12,311 nt of DNA from an uncultured Collinsella sp. (lineage in GTDB: Bacteria; Actinomycetota; Coriobacteriia; Coriobacteriales; Coriobacteriaceae), in the NCBI GenBank assembly GCA_958439775.1, contig CAUBWQ010000011.1, forward strand, positions 1-12,311, given 5' to 3'. Shown here in pieces: positions 1 through 7,806 of the stretch; position 1 is the stretch's first letter, and every line of letters starts with the position of its first letter. Position numbers and translations under genes: made by a program. The notes beneath the pieces were generated by a model. That model was not told where the DNA came from. It did no database searches and was given only the letters and a program-made list of their open reading frames with translations.

Positions 1-3000
1 GTTGTTATCGGGCACCTCGAGCAGCACGCGGCACGTCGCGGACGAGTCCACGGGACGCACACCCTCGGGCAGGTTGGCCAAGCGCTCCTTTGCCACCAGG
101 TTAAAGCTGTAGGTGGTGGTGTGATCGGCATTGTGTTGCTTGGTGGCAACACCATCCTTCACAGCACCGGCAAGGTTAATCGTCAGCTCATGGGATCCGC
201 TGGCAGCATCGCCGAGCTTAAAGTAAACCTTACCGAAGTCGACCGTGGCGATACCGTTATCGCTCGCCTGGGTCTTACCCTCATCCATCCATACGAGCTC
301 GCCGTCGGCCTTCTCCGCATACAGGTCAAACGCATACTGACCAGCCTCGATCTTGTCGCGGGAGTCCATCACCTTCTCGGCAGTAAGACCGTCGAATTTT
401 CCGGTCGCAGCGTAGCTGTTGGTAAAGGACACCTGGGCCTTGGCGGTACCGTCCTTGGAGCTATAAGTTTTTGCATCATCGGCATCTTCGACATTGTTGT
501 CGTCAAAATGCTTGACGGTAGTCTCGGTATAGAGCGAGCCGTTGCGGCGATTCTTAACCGCAATCTCTACCGTCCAATAGGACAAATCGTAGGTGTAACC
601 GCGTTGCTTGCCGTTGTTCTCGACAACCTTGTAGGTAAACGTCTTACCCGCATCGTCCGTCGCAAAGGTCAGGCCACCCAAAATACCGGTGTGGGACGTA
701 CCATCGGTTTGCGGCTCATCGTTGGTAACGGTGAGCTTGCCCTTATCCGCGCGCAGCAGCTTGTTGAGCTTTTCGATTGAAGCATCGCCCTCGCCCGTCA
801 CCGTAAAGCCAAACATGCCGGCATGCAGGTCGTGTCCGTTGAGCGTCTTGACGATCTCCAGGCCGCCCTGGAGCTCGTAGCTCGTTGATGTTTGGTAGCT
901 ATTGGTGAAGATGAAGCCTTCCGAGCCGGTCGCGCCATCGGCGCGGGCCACAAGCTTACCGCCCTCATCGGTTACGGTAATGGTCAGGACATAAGTGTGC
1001 GTGTCATACTTCCACTCGCCGAGACCGCCATTCGGGGCCAGCTCGTTAATCGCAAACGTATACGTGCCCGGCTTGTTAAAGGTAAGCTTCGAAAAGTCAA
1101 TCTTTTCGTGCTCTCCGTCCTTGAGGCCCTCCTTCGTTTGTGTCTTCTCAACATAGCCGTTGTCCGCACTCATCGAAGAGCCGGTGATGAGCTTGCCGTT
1201 GATGGCAGCCTTGGTAGCATCGTCAGCCGCGGTCATGGCAAAGGTGAACTTGTCCGGAGCATCGGCACCGACAACCACCTTTGTCACGGACGGGGTGTAG
1301 GTTGCCGCCTCGGTGACCGTATAGGTGTTCTTGAATTTGACCGTCGCGACACCGGTGGACGTTGCACCAGACGGATAGATCCACTGGCCCTCGAGCTCGT
1401 CCTTGCCATCGACCTGCTTGCTTACCGCTGTCGCGACTCTAAGCGTACCGTCGCCGTTATCCGCCACGACAGCCTTAACCGTATGGACCGTCTTGTCGTA
1501 CGTATAGCCCGTCGCCTTGTCGTCAATCTCACTCACCGTATAGGTGAACGTCTTGCCGGCATCATCCTGAGTGAAGGTCAACCCACCCGCAGGTATCAAA
1601 CTCACGGTCTTGGGGGCGTCGGCCTCGACGTTTGCGGTCTCAAAGACCTTGCCATTCGTGGAAATGCCAACCTTGCTGGCAGATGTCTCGTCGGTAGGCT
1701 TGACGATATAACGGAACGTGCTCTTAGGCGAGCCAAAAACGGTCGCGTCCTTGGGATACGTCAACGTCTTCTCGATCTGCAGACCGCCAGCGGCGCCATA
1801 GTCGAGACTTGCCTCATAGCGATTCACAAACGAGACGGCAGGCGTTGTGGCGCCGGCCTCACTTGCATCGTACTGCTGCACGTAAGTATGCGAATCTTGC
1901 TTGAGCTGGACGATCTTTTCGTCCGTCAGCGCGCTCGCGTCGGCGCCGTCGCCCAGCAGCTCCGTCACACCCGCACCCTTGAGCACGGTCGTCACGGTGT
2001 AGAGCTTAGCGGGGTCATCCTTGTGTGCAAGAACCTTGACGAGCACGATGACATCGCCGGTGTAGCCGGTGTCATAGGTGTAGCCGGCGGCAGCAGGCTG
2101 GTTCTCGTGAATGCGATAGGCAAACGTACGCCCCAGATCCTGTTCCGTGAGCTCACGGGCAAAGAGCTTCTCCGCCCCACTCGCGCTCACCACGGTGCCG
2201 GGCACGCCGGCCCCCGCAGCCGTATTAGACAGGCTGGCCTCGGAGCCATCGACCGATGTCTGAACGCCGTTGTGCCAAAGGCCTGTCGCGGTAAAGGTAA
2301 ACTGTCCCGCGACAGAGGCGCGACCCTCGAGGGTCTTGCTGACCGTCACGCCACCAAAGGTGCCCGATGCATGGTACGCGTTGGTAAAGGCAGCCTTGTC
2401 GGTTACAGCCTTGTCCGCATCGGAGGCACCGGTGTTGGCGTAGGTCACGCTCGACACGCGCAGCTTGCCCGTGTGGTTGCCCGACTCATCCAGATCGGCC
2501 ACCACGACGGTCGCGCGTGCAGTGTGCTTGTCCATGGACATGCCCGCCTGGCCATCCCGCGCAGCATCCTCGGTGATGTTGAAGCTAAAGGTACCCGCGC
2601 GGTTGAACGTCACGGTCGGGGCGGCTTCGGCGCCAAAGGCGAACGATGCCACGCGTCCCGACGCGGGCGCGCTGGCGACTGTCTTGTTGGCGTTAACGGC
2701 AACAACCCCATCCTTCACCGCCTGTGCAGTGGTTTTGCTCAAACCAGTTGCATTGGCATCGTCCGCAGCGGCGGTAAGGTTAAAGGCATAGCTCTCGCCC
2801 TGATTCCAGTCACGACCGCTCACCGTCTTTTGGCCCTGTAGGGTCACGCTCGTGGGATCCACACTATATATATTGGTAAAGGAGGGCGTGACATTCGTGT
2901 CCAGCTGCTTTACCGAACCGTCTTCTGCAATCTTGTAGTACTCGATCGAGGTCTGGATGCCGGCGCCCTTCTTGGCGTTGCGCACCACGGCGTAATAGAT

Positions 3001-4320
3001 CGATCCGTCGTAGGTCATACCCGCGACGCTGCCGGGATTCTCAGCGAACTTGTAAACGTAAGCGCGTCCCGCATCCGGCTTGGCGGTATAGGAGATCGCC
3101 GGCCAGGTCACCGCGCCACCAACGGCGTTGTTGCCCACGGTCGCGGTGTTGCCCTCGGTACCCTGAGGCATGGGGGCCGCCATGTTCTTATCGACCGTAT
3201 CGAGGCTGAATACCGCGTTGGCATCCGCATAGCCACCCACGCCCTCGAGCGTAAAGGTAAAGGCATTCCTGGCAAGCGGGAACGTTCCGGCGTTGTCGAC
3301 TAGGTTCTTTTGAGCATGGATGGTGATGTCCCTCTCATGCTCGTCGTAGCGGTTGGTGAAGATCGCGTCGGCAACCTCTGTCTTGGTGTCGACGCCCGCG
3401 TCGTTGCGCTCCTGCGTCATCTTCACGCTCTTAACGACAAGAGCACCAGCTTGGTTGTCCTCCACCACGACCTCCGCTTTATAGCGGGCGGCGGAATAGC
3501 TTATGCCGTCTGCCCCGGCATCGGAACCGGGGATAACCTCCGAGATGGTATAGGTGTACGTGCCGGGCTTGGCATAGGTGATGTCGCCAAACGTTGCCGT
3601 CTTATAGGTGATGTCGCCAACCGTTTGCGTCTGGGCATTCTTGGTAAGCTCGACCGTCGCCACCTTGCTCTTGGCGCCCTTGGGCATGGGGACGCCGTCG
3701 TCGGCCGTAAGCTGCACGGTAAAGGTATCGCCATCGGCCCAATTGCGGCCCTCGAGCACCTTCTTGGCGCTTAGGCCATTCTTTACGGGGTTGACACTGT
3801 AGTTGTTGGTGAACTCTAGCTTGTTGCTCGCGGGAATCTTTCCGTCCTCGAGCGCGACGATCTTGCCCGTGATGGTGTTGCCGGTTCCGGACTGCTCCTC
3901 GCCGCCGGCCTTGCGGCTCACGAGGCTAAAGCCAGCCGGAAGCACCGACTCGTCGGCAGAGCCGGTCACAGTGTTAACGATGCTCGCCAGCACATTGCCA
4001 CTGGACTCCTCGTCCTTAGTGGTGAGCTCGCTCACGCTATAGCTGTCACCCTTCTTGAGGTCGTATACGCGAATGGTCTCGCCGGCCTTGATGGAATGGG
4101 TGTCGCCGTTCCTAAGCTTAAAGGAATTGCCCACAGCGTTGCCATTCGCATCGAATACATGCGCCTCGTAGCCCTCCTGGGACCCCGGCAGGGTGAACTT
4201 AAACGTAAAGGTCAGATCGTTGCCCTTCGCATCCTTGGTGGGCGCGGTAAGGCCACTGTCCGCCGTCACCGTCACGGTCTTAGTCACTTGCAGGCGTGCC
4301 ACGCGACGATCGGTATACTG
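1..4320 (-). repeat. Array of at least nine FctA-like isopeptide domains
   Basis: Domain ends are marked by the tyrosine codon of the F-x-N-x-Y motif at 3799, 3346, 2866, 2374, 1816, 1321, 895 and 412 on the minus strand. Units therefore run about 3799-4320, 3346-3798, 2866-3345, 2374-2865, 1816-2373, 1321-1815, 895-1320 and 412-894, with a ninth cut by the window edge (1-411). Unit lengths vary from 142 to 186 residues and the sequences are well diverged, so this is an old domain array and not a recent tandem duplication. Confidence 0.8.
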
Positions 4321-4380
4321 CACGGCCGTTGCCGTGGTAAAGCTGAAGCGTGCCCAGATCGGTGCCATTGGTGGCATCAT
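1..4380 (-). CDS. Giant surface adhesin, FctA-repeat part, frameshifted continuation, 3' end outside window
   Basis: This frame is open from about 4543 to position 1 and carries the rest of the adhesin. Recognisable sequence starts at about 4355 (ARFSFTTATAVQYTDRR), so it continues the upstream gene and is not an independent start. In-frame ATGs at 4368, 4377 and 4380 have no clear ribosome-binding site. The product is a chain of FctA/Spy0128-like pilin isopeptide domains. Each opens with a lysine strand (LSAKKVLEGR, LQIEKTL, LEIVKTLNG), carries a catalytic-type glutamate (YTYTISEV, FTYTVSEID, YTFAINELAPNG), and ends with F-x-N-x-Y (FTNNY, FTNRY, FVNRY, FTNSY). The Lys-Asn bonds of this family make stiff, protease-resistant stalks. 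A sortase signal would be expected beyond the left edge and is not seen. The region may belong to a pseudogene, or the break may be a sequencing error. Confidence 0.8.
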   Translation of the reverse strand, partial: MMPPMAPIWARFSFTTATAVQYTDRRVARLQVTKTVTVTADSGLTAPTKDAKGNDLTFTFKFTLPGSQEGYEAHVFDANGNAVGNSFKLRNGDTHSIKAGETIRVYDLKKGDSYSVSELTTKDEESSGNVLASIVNTVTGSADESVLPAGFSLVSRKAGGEEQSGTGNTITGKIVALEDGKIPASNKLEFTNNYSVNPVKNGLSAKKVLEGRNWADGDTFTVQLTADDGVPMPKGAKSKVATVELTKNAQTQTVGDITYKTATFGDITYAKPGTYTYTISEVIPGSDAGADGISYSAARYKAEVVVEDNQAGALVVKSVKMTQERNDAGVDTKTEVADAIFTNRYDEHERDITIHAQKNLVDNAGTFPLARNAFTFTLEGVGGYADANAVFSLDTVDKNMAAPMPQGTEGNTATVGNNAVGGAVTWPAISYTAKPDAGRAYVYKFAENPGSVAGMTYDGSIYYAVVRNAKKGAGIQTSIEYYKIAEDGSVKQLDTNVTPSFTNIYSVDPTSVTLQGQKTVSGRDWNQGESYAFNLTAAADDANATGLSKTTAQAVKDGVVAVNANKTVASAPASGRVASFAFGAEAAPTVTFNRAGTFSFNITEDAARDGQAGMSMDKHTARATVVVADLDESGNHTGKLRVSSVTYANTGASDADKAVTDKAAFTNAYHASGTFGGVTVSKTLEGRASVAGQFTFTATGLWHNGVQTSVDGSEASLSNTAAGAGVPGTVVSASGAEKLFARELTEQDLGRTFAYRIHENQPAAAGYTYDTGYTGDVIVLVKVLAHKDDPAKLYTVTTVLKGAGVTELLGDGADASALTDEKIVQLKQDSHTYVQQYDASEAGATTPAVSFVNRYEASLDYGAAGGLQIEKTLTYPKDATVFGSPKSTFRYIVKPTDETSASKVGISTNGKVFETANVEADAPKTVSLIPAGGLTFTQDDAGKTFTYTVSEIDDKATGYTYDKTVHTVKAVVADNGDGTLRVATAVSKQVDGKDELEGQWIYPSGATSTGVATVKFKNTYTVTEAATYTPSVTKVVVGADAPDKFTFAMTAADDATKAAINGKLITGSSMSADNGYVEKTQTKEGLKDGEHEKIDFSKLTFNKPGTYTFAINELAPNGGLGEWKYDTHTYVLTITVTDEGGKLVARADGATGSEGFIFTNSYQTSTSYELQGGLEIVKTLNGHDLHAGMFGFTVTGEGDASIEKLNKLLRADKGKLTVTNDEPQTDGTSHTGILGGLTFATDDAGKTFTYKVVENNGKQRGYTYDLSYWTVEIAVKNRRNGSLYTETTVKHFDDNNVEDADDAKTYSSKDGTAKAQVSFTNSYAATGKFDGLTAEKVMDSRDKIEAGQYAFDLYAEKADGELVWMDEGKTQASDNGIATVDFGKVYFKLGDAASGSHELTINLAGAVKDGVATKQHNADHTTTYSFNLVAKERLANLPEGVRPVDSSATCRVLLEVPDNN
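3574..3633 (-). repeat. Short in-frame tandem duplication inside one FctA domain
   Basis: Two adjacent 30-base units (3574-3603 and 3604-3633) match at 26 of 30 positions; the first 17 bases of each are identical. On the coding strand they give a duplicated ten-residue stretch, QTQTVGDITY followed by KTATFGDITY, just before the glutamate strand. The reading frame is preserved. Confidence 0.8.
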
Positions 4381-7153
4381 CGTCTTGATAAAGGGCCATG
4401 CGGTTGATGCCCGTATCGGCAAAGATGGTCGCCAGCTGGCCGTCGCGCTCGCCACCGTCCTCGACATAGCGCAGGATAGCCTTGGCACCTTGCGTCGTCT
4501 TGTCATAGCGCATATGCATCCAGTTGCCCGCAAGAGAAGGCGTCACGCCTTGGGCGGTGCACGTCTGGCCCCATGTCAGGTTTCCGTTGGCGTCAACGGC
4601 CGCACTCTGTAGCTTGCCCTTAATGTGCGTAAGCGTGTTGTCGATGGAGTCGGGAGAGCCAAACTGCGCCAGGGAAGCAATCAGCGAACCCGGGCCGCTC
4701 ATGCTGCGCACACCGTCGCCTTCCTTGCCAGCATCCACATACACACCCGAATCGTCCACTATTACCTTGGTGATGGTGTTGTTAATCTCATGGCCATCCG
4801 GGCTTACAGACTCACGCAGGTAGTACGTACCCTTGGTAAGGGGCTTATGCTCTGTCGAATCGAGCGGGAAGCATGCAGCACCCTTAATGTCATACGGATA
4901 GGTCATGCCTTTTGCCTTCACGGTGTCATACGGCGTGGCACCAGGGTTGATTGCATACGTGCTGGGACTATCGCCGGTAACGTCATCGGACTTATACAGC
5001 TCAAACGTCGCGCCGTCCACGGGCTCGTCCAGGTCATCGACCTTCTGCACAAACAGACGGTTCTGAACGTTGGTGAGGTGGATCACCGTAGAGAACTGCC
5101 TGTTTATCGTTTGATATTGGACCATAGAGGTGTTGTCGATGGTTGCCCCCGCCAGAGACGATGCCGTGGTGTGGTACACCGCCACGGTATATTCGGACTG
5201 GGACTTATCTTCCAACATGGCGGCGTACTTCTCGATGTCTCCGGGCAGCGACCTGACCGTCACCACGTAGTCGCCCTTGGTATTGACATCAAAGACACTC
5301 GTGTCCGCCGATTTGGCAGCCTCGACCGCACCGGCAATGCCGTGCGCGGAGCACAGCTTATAGCCATTGAGCGGGTTGCCCGTGACCGCCGTCCACGCGT
5401 CTTCGCTTGTGTGGTCCTCGCTCGCACCGGTGAGCTTGAGCACGACGGCGAAGGTCGTACCCGAGCTAATGGCGTTGCCCTTATTGTCTTTTGTTTCTTT
5501 ATTAAGAGAAATGGTCTCCTTAGCGGCCAGATAGCCGCCGTTCAGCCACATGCGGCTACCCGTCCATGACTTGCCGTCGGCCGTGGTGACCGTCGTCTGC
5601 GGTGCAACCACCACGCCACCCGTGCCGCTCGCAGCTTTCTTGTATTGCAGATGCAGCTCACCTGGCGTTGCGGTGGTCGATGAGGTCAGACTCGAGCGAT
5701 ATCCCGCGGGCAGGCCAACCTCTTTGAGTACAAAGTAATCGTGTCCCTCAGCGTGCTGGTTATCAAACGAAAGAACGGACCTGTCCGGCTTCAGAAGTAC
5801 CAGCTGGCCATTGGCGTCCGTCGTGCCCTGAGCGATGGCCTCATCCTGCGCGTTCCAGTTGGCATCTGACTGATACAGAGCAAACTCGGCACCCTGGACT
5901 GCCTCGCCGTTCTGGTCGACCTTCGCGACCTCGGACGACGGCAGGATGGTGAGGTTGAACTTAAGCGACATGTTCGATGCACCCGCGCCGCGCTCCAGAT
6001 AGAAGAAGCTCAGCGTGTGCTTGGAGCTGTCGAGGAAGGTGTTGCCGGAGAATCTTCTGTTTGAGGTATCTGCGCCGGCAGCTTGGAACATCGCCTTAAT
6101 GGTGGTGTCTTGAATTGTCTTTTCGGGATCATTGGCATTGTCGACATGACCGACATGCACGCCACCGGTGGCGAAGTTGATCTTGAGCGTCGCCTTCTCG
6201 TGGATGCCACCCAGATCGCCCACGAGTACGCCATCGATGTACACCCAGACGTCGTCATCGCCCGAGAACTCAAAGATCCTATCTTTGTTACCGGTGGTCT
6301 TGCCGCTCGCAGGCTGGACAAACTCCGTGGTTACGGACATGCCAAATTGATGGGTGAGATTCGTGCTTCCATCAATGATCTGCTTAGGGGAGAGGCTGTT
6401 GCCCTTCTCATCAAAAACCTTGTCAGCCGAGTCAAAGGGGAAGAACTGGCCCAGATTTGCATCTGATACGCCGCCCTTATATACGCCCGCCTTATCGTAG
6501 ACGTTAAAGGAGTTGGTCGTGGAATTATATACGGCATAGTTACCTTTAGAACCATACGAGTCGTAAACGTAATAGCCATCCTTGAGCTGGAAAAGGCCCT
6601 TCACGTTGTTGTAGACGGCCTTGCCATTCTGCTTGCCGTTGGCCTGACTGTCGTTGTTAAAGAGATAGGCCAGCGATTCATCGGTGCAATCGCCTTTCGT
6701 GCCGTATGAGGCATAGGTACCAGCCTTGATCTCGGGATAGCCATTCACCAGCGTGTTCTTCACAAATGGAAGACGTCCAAAGCCGTCAATGCCGCTTCTG
6801 CCCGTCCACTTGTTAATGCCCGTGCCGCCACCACCATTGAACTTGAGCTGGTGATTTTTGTTGATGCCGGTGTCGTTATTGCCATTATTGTTGTTTATGT
6901 TGACGGACTTATCATTGGCGCCATCGACGACCCAGTAGTCGAACAGATTGACCGTGGTGCCGGTTGGATTCACCGTCTTCACGATGTGGTTGCTAAAGGG
7001 AACCGTCTGGTCGGCCGACGCACTCGTCGCACCAAACAAGAGTGCACACGCCGCCAGCGGGACGGCCAAAACCCTCAGGACACGCTTGGCGGTATTGGTT
7101 TTCTTGCCAAAAGGCTTTAGCATTTCTCGAGCTCTCGCACACGCGCGATTCAT
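4280..7153 (-). CDS. Giant surface adhesin, N-terminal part (fibro-slime and SpaA domains), truncated by a frameshift
   Basis: This is the secreted N-terminal part of a giant cell-surface protein, 957 residues in this frame. A signal peptide is visible: a basic stretch to about residue 27, a hydrophobic core at 28-42, and a likely cleavage after SASA-47. Residues about 268-400 form a fibro-slime-type domain, with the motif FSGDDDVWVYIDGVLVGDLG and the ending LSFFYLERGAG. Two SpaA/Cna-B-like domains follow (about 5690-5950 and 4740-5070). Each has a lysine near the start (VAKVDQNG, FVQKVDDLDEP) and a glutamate near the end (LKEVGLPAGY, YYLRESVSPDG), as expected for intramolecular isopeptide bonds. 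The start at 7153 is chosen because GGGGAGGG lies 5 bases upstream; an ATG at 7123 is the alternative. From about 4355 the frame gives non-homologous sequence and stops at 4280, while the natural continuation lies in the neighbouring frame. Domain family names are from memory, not a search. Confidence 0.85.
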   Translation of the reverse strand: MNRACARAREMLKPFGKKTNTAKRVLRVLAVPLAACALLFGATSASADQTVPFSNHIVKTVNPTGTTVNLFDYWVVDGANDKSVNINNNNGNNDTGINKNHQLKFNGGGGTGINKWTGRSGIDGFGRLPFVKNTLVNGYPEIKAGTYASYGTKGDCTDESLAYLFNNDSQANGKQNGKAVYNNVKGLFQLKDGYYVYDSYGSKGNYAVYNSTTNSFNVYDKAGVYKGGVSDANLGQFFPFDSADKVFDEKGNSLSPKQIIDGSTNLTHQFGMSVTTEFVQPASGKTTGNKDRIFEFSGDDDVWVYIDGVLVGDLGGIHEKATLKINFATGGVHVGHVDNANDPEKTIQDTTIKAMFQAAGADTSNRRFSGNTFLDSSKHTLSFFYLERGAGASNMSLKFNLTILPSSEVAKVDQNGEAVQGAEFALYQSDANWNAQDEAIAQGTTDANGQLVLLKPDRSVLSFDNQHAEGHDYFVLKEVGLPAGYRSSLTSSTTATPGELHLQYKKAASGTGGVVVAPQTTVTTADGKSWTGSRMWLNGGYLAAKETISLNKETKDNKGNAISSGTTFAVVLKLTGASEDHTSEDAWTAVTGNPLNGYKLCSAHGIAGAVEAAKSADTSVFDVNTKGDYVVTVRSLPGDIEKYAAMLEDKSQSEYTVAVYHTTASSLAGATIDNTSMVQYQTINRQFSTVIHLTNVQNRLFVQKVDDLDEPVDGATFELYKSDDVTGDSPSTYAINPGATPYDTVKAKGMTYPYDIKGAACFPLDSTEHKPLTKGTYYLRESVSPDGHEINNTITKVIVDDSGVYVDAGKEGDGVRSMSGPGSLIASLAQFGSPDSIDNTLTHIKGKLQSAAVDANGNLTWGQTCTAQGVTPSLAGNWMHMRYDKTTQGAKAILRYVEDGGERDGQLATIFADTGINRMALYQDDDATNGTDLGTLQLYHGNGRAVYRSSRGTPASD

Positions 7154-7197
7154 GAAGGCCCTCCCCAAATCCATGAGGACGTCAAGCAGTGGCTCGC

Positions 7198-7257
7198 TAT
7201 ATATGTGTGTCGTCCCCATCGATGCAAATATACGCCCCCCCCCGCGCAGAAACGCAA
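7198..7257 (-). promoter_or_regulatory. Adhesin promoter region with a nine-base G/C homopolymer
   Basis: On the minus strand, -35 TTGCGT (7252-7257) and -10 TATATT (7227-7232) flank a 19-base spacer containing nine consecutive G (C on the plus strand, 7235-7243). A second overlapping candidate is TTGCAT (7222-7227), an 18-base spacer and TATATA (7198-7203), which would place the homopolymer just upstream of its -35. Either gives a leader of roughly 40-70 bases before the ATG at 7153. In the first reading, losing two G would bring the spacer to the ideal 17. Confidence 0.5.
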
Positions 7258-7422
7258 GGCAGGACATCGCTATATGCTTAAAATTGTAGCAATTTGGGTG
7301 ACCCGAAATTTCGCCTCGGGTTGCCACTCAGGCTCAAAATCGAACCACTCGCGCCATCGGCATACCCCAGTAGGACAAATCGACCGGCAATCTTTATCCC
7401 CCACAACCCACAAAGTAGCCAA

Positions 7423-7493
7423 TTTGGGACGGGGCTATTTTGACTACTTGGGCAATCAGATCGGCATGTAGTCAAAATAACCCCGCCCCAAAA
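7423..7493. repeat. Long imperfect inverted repeat
   Basis: Arms 7423-7447 and 7468-7493 pair at about 23 of 25 positions around a 20-base loop. The inner 12 bases of each arm (ATTTTGACTAC side) are perfectly complementary. Neither strand continues into a real U-tract, so it does not look like a simple terminator. Confidence 0.75.
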
Positions 7494-7527
7494 AGACTGG
7501 TCTGACGCTGCGCCACGAAAAGGACCT

Positions 7528-7655
7528 ATCTACTACGTTTAGGCCGCAGGGGTCAACCATAGCCGGCTTTTTCGAAAATCGGCAAGCTTTCTACCTGCGG
7601 TTTTGTTTTTGCAAATTCCGGGATGGTCGAGGGTGGCCGGTTTAACGTAGTAGAT
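7528..7655. repeat. 128-bp element bounded by perfect 12-bp inverted repeats
   Basis: ATCTACTACGTT at 7528-7539 is exactly complementary to AACGTAGTAGAT at 7644-7655. Inside, CCGCAGG (7544-7550) pairs with CCTGCGG (7594-7600), which encloses a further GCCG/CGGC pairing around a TTTTCGAAAA core. The nested, MITE-like or structured-RNA-like layout suggests a dispersed intergenic repeat. No target-site duplication was identified. Confidence 0.65.
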
Positions 7656-7722
7656 TGCCACATTTCATGGCAGACGGTCCGATCCAAGACCCAAGGCAGC
7701 CAACCTCGAATGGCCATTCTCG

Positions 7723-7791
7723 AAGTTGCGGTGGAATACGGACTGAATTGGCACCTTAAAGGCAAAAACACTCCGTATTTCACCGCAACTT
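7723..7791 (-). repeat. Long hairpin just downstream of the tadA-glycerate kinase stop codon
   Basis: Arms 7723-7742 and 7772-7791 match at 19 of 20 positions around a 29-base loop; the one mismatch would be a G-U pair in one transcript orientation. It starts 15 bases after the stop codon on the minus strand. It could stabilise or end that transcript, but it lacks a U-tract. Confidence 0.7.
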
Positions 7792-7806
7792 AAAGAGAGA
7801 TGGGTT

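Larger units (their letters stand above)
7154..7806. other. 653-base intergenic region with three inverted repeats, no gene
   Basis: The region lies between two minus-strand genes. It holds the adhesin promoter on the left, a near-repeat GTAGC(C)AATTTGGG at 7286-7298 and 7415-7428, and three large inverted repeats at 7423-7493, 7528-7655 and 7723-7791. No open frame here has a convincing start or protein-like sequence. No classical U-tract terminator for the upstream tadA-glycerate kinase gene is visible. Confidence 0.7.

Noticed and set aside
892..2841. A 649-codon open frame on the plus strand inside the adhesin gene
   Set aside because: It is in codon register with the minus-strand adhesin frame and arises from that gene's codon bias. 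Its protein is low-complexity Arg/Gly/Val-rich with no recognisable motif. The opposite strand gives clear FctA-like domains.
1..4320. CRISPR array or recent tandem repeats in the left part
   Set aside because: The periodicity is at protein-domain level (142-186 residues) with diverged DNA. There are no short identical repeats with spacers.
4340..4375. Programmed ribosomal frameshift joining the two adhesin parts
   Set aside because: No recognised slippery heptamer or downstream pseudoknot is evident, and a one-base insertion in a short run explains the break more simply.
7154..7327. Upstream extension of the adhesin start to 7327
   Set aside because: The added 58 residues would precede the signal peptide, cross the likely promoter and the homopolymer, and lack a good ribosome-binding site. 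The ATG at 7153 has a strong one.
7553..7783. A 76-codon minus-strand frame in the intergenic region
   Set aside because: It spans two inverted repeats, has no family resemblance and no convincing ribosome-binding site, so it is most likely a chance frame in repetitive DNA.
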